Assembly (NCBI GenBank): GCA_947500385.1
Contig: CANMSA010000004.1
Location: 1-64,000 of the forward strand
Direction of reading: 5' to 3'
DNA: 64,000 bases
Source of the DNA: an uncultured Flavobacteriaceae bacterium
GTDB lineage: Bacteria > Bacteroidota > Bacteroidia > Flavobacteriales > Flavobacteriaceae
Below, piece by piece: positions 59,083-64,000 of the stretch; position 1 is the stretch's first letter, and each line of letters begins with the position of its first letter. Position numbers and translations under genes: made by a program. The notes under the pieces are model-generated. The model saw only the letters and a list, made by a program, of their open reading frames with translations. It had not been told where the DNA came from and made no database searches.

Positions 59083-60048
59083 ATGGCTATAAAAAGAATT
59101 CTGCTACTATTCATTTGTTTGACGGTCTTCCAGGCCCAAGGACAACATACCGTTATTCTCGATAGCCTTAGCAATGAGCCCGTGCCCTTTGCCACCATTT
59201 CTTTCGGAGATGGCCTGGGAACTTTTGCCGACGACGATGGCGTCTTCGCTTTTACCAAAAAACGATACAGCGATATAGACACGCTCTACGTTTCCGCAAT
59301 GGGCTATGCCGAGAAGGCAGTACCCACCGATCCTTTTCCTGAAAAAATACGGTTACGCCCCGAAGTTTCGCAATTGAGTGAAGTGGTCGTATCGGCCCGG
59401 AAGGAAGGGAAATTTAAAATGAGGAAACGCAAGGCCACCACCCATACCGATGTTTTTGCCTGTTGGTTGCCCACAGTGGAAAGCGAAGTCGCCGTGCTCT
59501 TCAAACGTAGCGAAGGCAAGGCCACCCAAATCGCCAAATTGTTACTGCCCATCAATACAGAATCAAAATACAAATCGAAAGGCAAAGGGGCCTTCCCCAC
59601 TATTTTTAGAATTCAGTATTACGAAAATCAGGGTGGACTCCCAGGCACGCAGATCGGCTATGAAGAGGTGGTATTCCCCATTAATTCAAAAGAAGACAAG
59701 GTCTTTGAACTTGAGATAGAAGACAAATCGATTTTCATTCCGGAAGGAGGCCTATTCGTATCCCTACAAGTGTTAGGATATGCCAACAAAGCTGGGCGTT
59801 TGGCGCAGACCAAAAAGTACCGTGAAATAAAAACGCCCCGAGGCGTACAAAAGATCTCGACTTCCTTTAGACCCCTGTTGCCCTTTACAAAAGGAACCCC
59901 ACAGCAACGTACGTTTGTACGACGCATTTTTCTAAACGACAAAAAATGGCAGGTGTTCGACAAGACCTATAACAAGAACTCCAAGTTGATTCAAACCGGA
60001 AATCGCAACTATGATATGGGAGCGGTTTTGAAGGTGTACGAGGAATAA
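59083..60048 (+). CDS. CarboxypepD_reg-like domain protein
   Basis: 321 residues; signal peptide MAIKRILLLFICLTVFQAQG. Residues ~21-105 form a carboxypeptidase regulatory-like beta domain (LDSLSNEPVPFATISFGDG in part; GVFAF; VSAMGYAEKAV; LSEVVVSA), the plug-associated fold of Bacteroidota outer-membrane proteins. The remainder is a beta-rich domain ending RNYDMGAVLKVYEE, with no barrel. Function unknown; perhaps an envelope assembly or binding protein. It is 52 bp after the peptidase. Confidence 0.85.
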   Translation: MAIKRILLLFICLTVFQAQGQHTVILDSLSNEPVPFATISFGDGLGTFADDDGVFAFTKKRYSDIDTLYVSAMGYAEKAVPTDPFPEKIRLRPEVSQLSEVVVSARKEGKFKMRKRKATTHTDVFACWLPTVESEVAVLFKRSEGKATQIAKLLLPINTESKYKSKGKGAFPTIFRIQYYENQGGLPGTQIGYEEVVFPINSKEDKVFELEIEDKSIFIPEGGLFVSLQVLGYANKAGRLAQTKKYREIKTPRGVQKISTSFRPLLPFTKGTPQQRTFVRRIFLNDKKWQVFDKTYNKNSKLIQTGNRNYDMGAVLKVYEE

Positions 60049-61215
60049 AAGTGCAAGGGGCAAGTTCAAACTCAAATTCAAACTCAAACTCAAATTCAAA
60101 TTCAAATTCAAAATAGGTTATGAGTTATGAGCGACGAGTTATGAGTTTTAAGTACAAGAATCATAGACGACGGGAAGGGCTATATAATTTGTCACTCACT
60201 GTTCACTGTTCACTATTCACTGTTCACTGCTTACTGCTTACTGTTTACTTACTTCTACCTACCACAAACCATCCTTTTTCCATAGTCTTTTTTCTTTTCT
60301 CCAAACAAACTCAAATACAAACGTCAAATTCAAATTCAAAATAGGTTATCAGTTATGAGCGACGAGTTATGAGTTTTAAGTACAAGAATCATGGACGACA
60401 GAAAGGGCTATATCACTTGTCACTCTCTGTTCACTGCTTACTGCTTACTGCTTACTTACTTCTACCTACCACAAACCATCCTTTTTCCATAGTCTTTTTT
60501 CTTTTCTCCAAACAAACTCAAATACAAACGTCAAATTCAAATTCAAAATAGGTTATCAGTTATGAGCGACGAGTTATGAGCTTTAAGTACAAGAATCATG
60601 GACGACAGAAAGGGCTATATAATTTGTCACTCACTGTTCACTGCTTACTGTTCACTGCTTACTGTTCACTGCTTACTGTTTACTGTTTACTGTTTACTGT
60701 TTACTGTTTACTGCTTACTTACTTCTACCTACCACAAACCATCCTTTTTTCCATAGTCTTTTTTCTTTTCTCCAAACAAACTCAAATACAAATGTCAAAC
60801 TCAAATTCAAAATAGGTTATGAGTTATGAGCGACGAGTTATGAGTTTTAAGTACAAGAATCATGGACGACGGGAAGGGCTATATATTTGTCACTCACTGT
60901 TCACTGTTCACTGCTTACTAACTACCCTTTACGTAATACTGACTACTGCATCCTGTTCACTAAAAACCTTCTTTCAGCGCAGCGGTCTTTCCTCTTTTCT
61001 CTTTCGCCTTTTTATCTTTTTATCTTTTTATCTTTTTATCTATTGTCTATTGTCTAATCATCTAACTTCTAAGTCCCCAAATCTAACTTCTCACACCTTC
61101 CTTTAAGATTTCTTTAAGACCAGATTGCAAAACTATCACGGAAAATTGAACTCTGTGTGATGTAGCTGTTATACCATAGCCGTTCTTTTGTGGAAACATT
61201 CTAAAATCCCTAAAA
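60049..61215 (+). repeat. Four tandem non-coding repeat units plus simple repeats
   Basis: A CAAATT-type hexamer tract (60066-60112) leads into four units starting at GGTTA of 60116, 60344, 60551 and 60815 (spacings 228, 207, 264 bp). Each has GAGTTATGAGCGACGAGTTA, a conserved ~45-bp AAGTACAAGAATCAT block, TTACTGT-type heptamers of variable number, and CCTTTTTCCATAGTC with a TCTTTTCTCC stretch. Length differences come from heptamer copy number. After unit 4, four CTTTTTAT octamers (~61006-61040) follow. No convincing gene lies here; the short open frames are the repeats read through. Confidence 0.85.
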
Positions 61216-62634
61216 ATGAAGAGAGTACATTTATTTGCAAGTTTTCTATTTGCATTAATTCTAGTTGGCTGTAGCGACGATGATGACGGCCAAGACCCAG
61301 TGGTGGTACCGGTTGCCGGTAGTATTAGTGGAGGTCCCTTTACCTTTTGTGTGGATGGCACTCCTGATATGGTCAGTGGCGTTTCGGTTACCGGAACTAC
61401 TTCCGTAGGAACCAATAGTACCTGGGTCGTCACCGATGAAGAACTGAATATCTTAGGCTTGCCCCCAACGGTGGAAGCGCTAGAAGGTGTAAACTTCGAT
61501 GATGCCGGCGGTGGAGTGTGCCTTATTTGGTACCTACGCTATGAGGATGATCTTACTGGAGCAGAAGTAGGCATGAATGCGGGAGACCTTGGTGGTTCTT
61601 TTGACCTATCGAACTCTATTACCGTCACACGGAATGCAACAGAGGCGGGCACCATCACTGGTGGTCCGTTTGAATTTGATGTAGATGGAGAAGCCGATAT
61701 GGTGAGTGGTATTACGCTCGACAATCCCGATGCAGCAGGCACGAACAGTACCTGGGTGATTACCGATGCCGATGGCACCATTCTTGGCTTGCCCCCTACT
61801 TTGGAAGCTGTTGAAGGTGTAAACTTTGATGAAGCGGGCGCGGGTGTTTGCTTGATCTGGTACCTACGATACGAAGACGGCCTACAGGGCGCTGAAATGG
61901 GCATGAATGCCAATGACCTTGAAGGATGTTTTGATCTTTCTAACTCGATTACCGTTACTAGAAACCAAGTGGCAAATGCAGGGGCGCTCGAAGGCGGACC
62001 GTATACTTTTTGTGTAGATGGCACTGCTGATTTCGTAAGCGATATCACCTTGGATGCAACGAATGCGTATGGAAGTAGCAGTACTTGGGTGATTACCGAT
62101 GCCGATGGAATGATTTTGGGCTTACCACCGACACTCGACGCTGTTAAAGGAGTTGATTTCGATGCTGCGGGTGGCGGTGTTTGCCTTATCTGGTATGCTC
62201 GCTATGAAGGCGACATCGAAGGCGCTGAAATGGGGCTGAACGCCAATGACATTACAGGAGACTTTGATCTTTCCAATCCGATCACCGTAACCAGAAATAA
62301 GCCGGAAGCAGGGACCCTTGTAGGAGGTGAATTCAACTTCGTGGTAGATGGTACGCCAGACTTTGTAAGTGGTATCACATTGGATAACCCAGATGCCAGC
62401 GGAAGTAACAGAACCTATCTGATTACCGATGCCGATGGAAACATTTTGGGTATGCCAGCGACATTGACCGATGTGGAAGGAGTTGATTTTGACGGTGCCG
62501 GTGTTGGTGTTTGTCTTATATGGTATTTGCGGTATGAAGACGGACTGCAAGGCCTTGGCATGGGGATGAACGCAAACGACTTTGACGGATGCTATGATCT
62601 TTCAAATTCGATTACCGTAAACCGTACGAATTAA
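61216..62634 (+). CDS. Surface lipoprotein of four ~110-residue repeats
   Basis: 472 residues. Lipobox LVGC with Cys19, followed by SDDDD, a Bacteroidota lipoprotein export signal that sends proteins to the cell surface. Four tandem domains begin at ~35, ~145, ~256 and ~366. Each has GGPFTFCVDGT-like start, STWVITDADGTILGLPPT in the middle, VCLIWYLRYED and a final LSNSITVTRN. The repeat is familiar from large Bacteroidota surface proteins, but I know no assigned function. The gene stands alone between repeat tracts with a strong terminator after it. Confidence 0.88.
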   Translation: MKRVHLFASFLFALILVGCSDDDDGQDPVVVPVAGSISGGPFTFCVDGTPDMVSGVSVTGTTSVGTNSTWVVTDEELNILGLPPTVEALEGVNFDDAGGGVCLIWYLRYEDDLTGAEVGMNAGDLGGSFDLSNSITVTRNATEAGTITGGPFEFDVDGEADMVSGITLDNPDAAGTNSTWVITDADGTILGLPPTLEAVEGVNFDEAGAGVCLIWYLRYEDGLQGAEMGMNANDLEGCFDLSNSITVTRNQVANAGALEGGPYTFCVDGTADFVSDITLDATNAYGSSSTWVITDADGMILGLPPTLDAVKGVDFDAAGGGVCLIWYARYEGDIEGAEMGLNANDITGDFDLSNPITVTRNKPEAGTLVGGEFNFVVDGTPDFVSGITLDNPDASGSNRTYLITDADGNILGMPATLTDVEGVDFDGAGVGVCLIWYLRYEDGLQGLGMGMNANDFDGCYDLSNSITVNRTN

Positions 62635-62717
62635 AAATCCTTAAAAATTTAGGCTCGGTAGTAGTTGTTGCCCAATAGACGCCGATCCTGAAGATCCTTT
62701 GAAAAAGGAAATTGCGA

Positions 62718-62752
62718 AACCTGCGACCAACCTTATGGTCGTGGGTTTTTTT
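62718..62752 (+). terminator. Intrinsic terminator of the repeat lipoprotein gene
   Basis: A 12-bp stem with two G-T pairs (AACCTGCGACCA with TGGTCGTGGGTT), 6-nt loop and seven T residues, 84 bases after the stop. Confidence 0.88.
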
Positions 62753-63574
62753 GTTAAACTCAAATACAAGCGTCAAATACAAGTTCAAGTGTCAAGTTCA
62801 AGCGCAAACTCAAAAACTAATTACTGCTCGACAAACTCAAATACAAATATCAAATTCAAGTACCAAACCCCTTACTGACAACTGATTACTGCATACTGAT
62901 TACTGTTTACTTACTTCTGCCTACTGTAAACAGTCCCTTTTCCTTAGTCTTTTTTCTTTTCTCCAAACAAACTCAAATACAAATATCAAATTCAAGTACA
63001 AAACCCCTTACTGACAACTGCATACTGCTTACTGTTTACTGTTTACTTACTTCTGCCTACTGTAAACAGTCCCTTTTCCTTCGTCTTTTTTCTTTTCTCC
63101 AAACAAACTCAAATTCAAGTAAAAACCGCTTACTGACAACTGATTACTGAATACTACTTACTGCTTACTGAATACTGCCTGCTCCGTACTGAACTTCATT
63201 GTTCATTGTCAATTGCTATGTCAGTCCGAGCCTGTCGAGGACCCATTCACCAAAACAGACGTTTCTAGAGGTCTTTCTTGTATGCGCTTCGACAAGCTCA
63301 GCGTGACAATAGGGTCCCATTTTGACTTTCTCCGAACAGACTCAAATTCAAATGTCAAACTCAAATTCAAAATCGGTTCTGAGTTCAGAGTGACGCGTTC
63401 TAAGTACAAGAATCATAGACGATGGGAAGAGCCATATCACTGTCACTGTTTACTGTCTACTTACTACTGCAAACTGTTTACTGTTCACTTAATACTGATT
63501 ACTGCCTACTGTTCAATGTAAACCTTCCTTCAGCGAAGCGGTCTTTTCGTCTTTATTCTTTATTCCACTTTCCT
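62753..63574. repeat. Degenerate repeat tract between lipoprotein and TPR gene
   Basis: Diverged copies of the 60-61 kb repeat blocks recur: CAAACTCAAATACAA near 62756, 62964 and 63101; CCTTTTCCTTAGTC with TCTTTTCTCC near 62940 and 63075; and TTACTGN heptamers near 62880, 63030 and 63130-63180. A partial AAGTACAAGAATCAT block lies at ~63402. An inverted-repeat element occupies 63219-63308. No gene is supported. Confidence 0.8.
63219..63308. repeat. Inverted-repeat element, 90 bp
   Basis: The 22-bp ends (63219-63240 and 63287-63308) are inverted copies matching at 17 of 22 positions, around TGTCNNNCNGAGCNTGTCGA. There is no coding capacity. It resembles a small palindromic intergenic element common in Flavobacteriia. 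Confidence 0.6.
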
Positions 63575-64000
63575 TCACGAACCGACTTCCGAGGCCAACA
63601 ATTCCCTCGCTTTTGTTATCAAGGCTTTGTTCTCACGATAGCTGGGCTTCGACATTCCTTCGGACTCAATGATCATTTCGTTCAGCAATTCCTTCGCTTT
63701 TTCTTTCTGGGTAGTCCGTATGTAGAATTTGGCCAGCTCCAACCGTTCACGATACCGACTGAAGGGCGCATCGAATTGAGATAGATAGTGCTCCGCCTCG
63801 CTAATTTTTCCTTGTTTCTCCAAGGCCAGGGCATACAGGAAAGCGGCTTCCGATTTTTTAAACTTCGAATGGTCTTTGATCCGTTCGGCACAACGCATGG
63901 CATTGTCAAAATCTGAAGAAAAATAATACGCCTCTGCCAATTTCGAGATTACATAAAAATCATGCTGAAAAGTACCCTCCAAGCAGGTCTTGTATTCCGA
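63575..64000 (-). CDS. C-terminal part of a TPR-containing protein
   Basis: The frame is open from the right edge to a stop at 63575, giving 141 residues of a longer protein; no start is visible inside the window. Helical pairs such as KLAEAYYFSSDFDNAMRCAE, FLYALALEKQGKISEAEHYL and LELAKFYIRTTQKEKAKELL match tetratricopeptide repeats, which mediate protein contacts. The identity of the full protein cannot be determined. Confidence 0.75.
   Translation of the reverse strand, partial: SEYKTCLEGTFQHDFYVISKLAEAYYFSSDFDNAMRCAERIKDHSKFKKSEAAFLYALALEKQGKISEAEHYLSQFDAPFSRYRERLELAKFYIRTTQKEKAKELLNEMIIESEGMSKPSYRENKALITKARELLASEVGS

Noticed and set aside
60120-61106. Four short open frames starting MSFKYKNH or MSYERRVMSFKYKNH
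   Set aside because: They are the same non-coding repeat read in one frame; their ends vary with heptamer copy number and the translations are low-complexity.

Overview
The window reads as a chromosomal segment of a marine-type member of the Flavobacteriaceae (Bacteroidota). The signs are a type IX secretion (T9SS) type B substrate followed by PorP/SprF and OmpA-like genes, Bacteroidota-style promoters (TTG, 18-21 bp, TAnnTTTG), almost no Shine-Dalgarno sequences except a perfect one before rpsU, and typical families (DUF3467, DUF2851, DUF1501/DUF1800, CarboxypepD_reg, surface lipoproteins). The genus cannot be fixed from the sequence alone.

Layout. 1-17.5 kb (minus strand): a cell-surface region. 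It holds a repeat-rich secreted protein cut by the left edge, two large multidomain secreted proteins sharing an almost identical 3' module and C-terminal tail, then (upstream) an operon of a calcium-binding-repeat T9SS type B substrate, PorP/SprF and an OmpA/PD40 protein. 18-20.4 kb: prfC, a small lipoprotein and a DUF3467 gene. 20.6-35.9 kb (minus strand): the information-processing cluster rpsU-xerC-hpf-tRNA(Thr,Tyr,Gly,Thr)-tuf-tRNA(Trp)-secE-nusG-rplKAJL-rpoBC. 35.9-46.9 kb (minus strand): a GH13 amylase lipoprotein, an AGCS symporter/HhH/acyl-CoA dehydrogenase operon, a K+ channel with a PspC-like protein, DUF2851, rhodanese, and the DUF1501/DUF1800 pair. 47-57.4 kb (plus strand): a MarR regulator with YceI, then a complete trp operon (trpE-G-D-C-F-B-A) with its own leader. 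57.5-64 kb: an M20 peptidase, a CarboxypepD_reg protein, a four-repeat surface lipoprotein and the C-terminal part of a TPR protein, separated by long non-coding repeat tracts.

Most notable: (i) a trp leader peptide of 18 codons with three consecutive Trp codons, whose ATG lies where transcription should start, so it is probably leaderless, followed by a textbook terminator and a candidate competing pairing; (ii) an AT-rich two-gene insertion between trpF and trpB, one gene resembling a PD-(D/E)XK nuclease; (iii) tandem relics of the 3' half of tRNA-Tyr carrying an inserted palindrome; (iv) a shared 14-residue basic C-terminal tail on two large surface proteins that lack recognised T9SS type A or B domains; (v) heptanucleotide arrays in the gaps of the trp operon and in the 60-63.5 kb spacers; (vi) a perfect SD before rpsU in a genome that otherwise seems to avoid them. 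No CRISPR array, transposase or prophage was seen.
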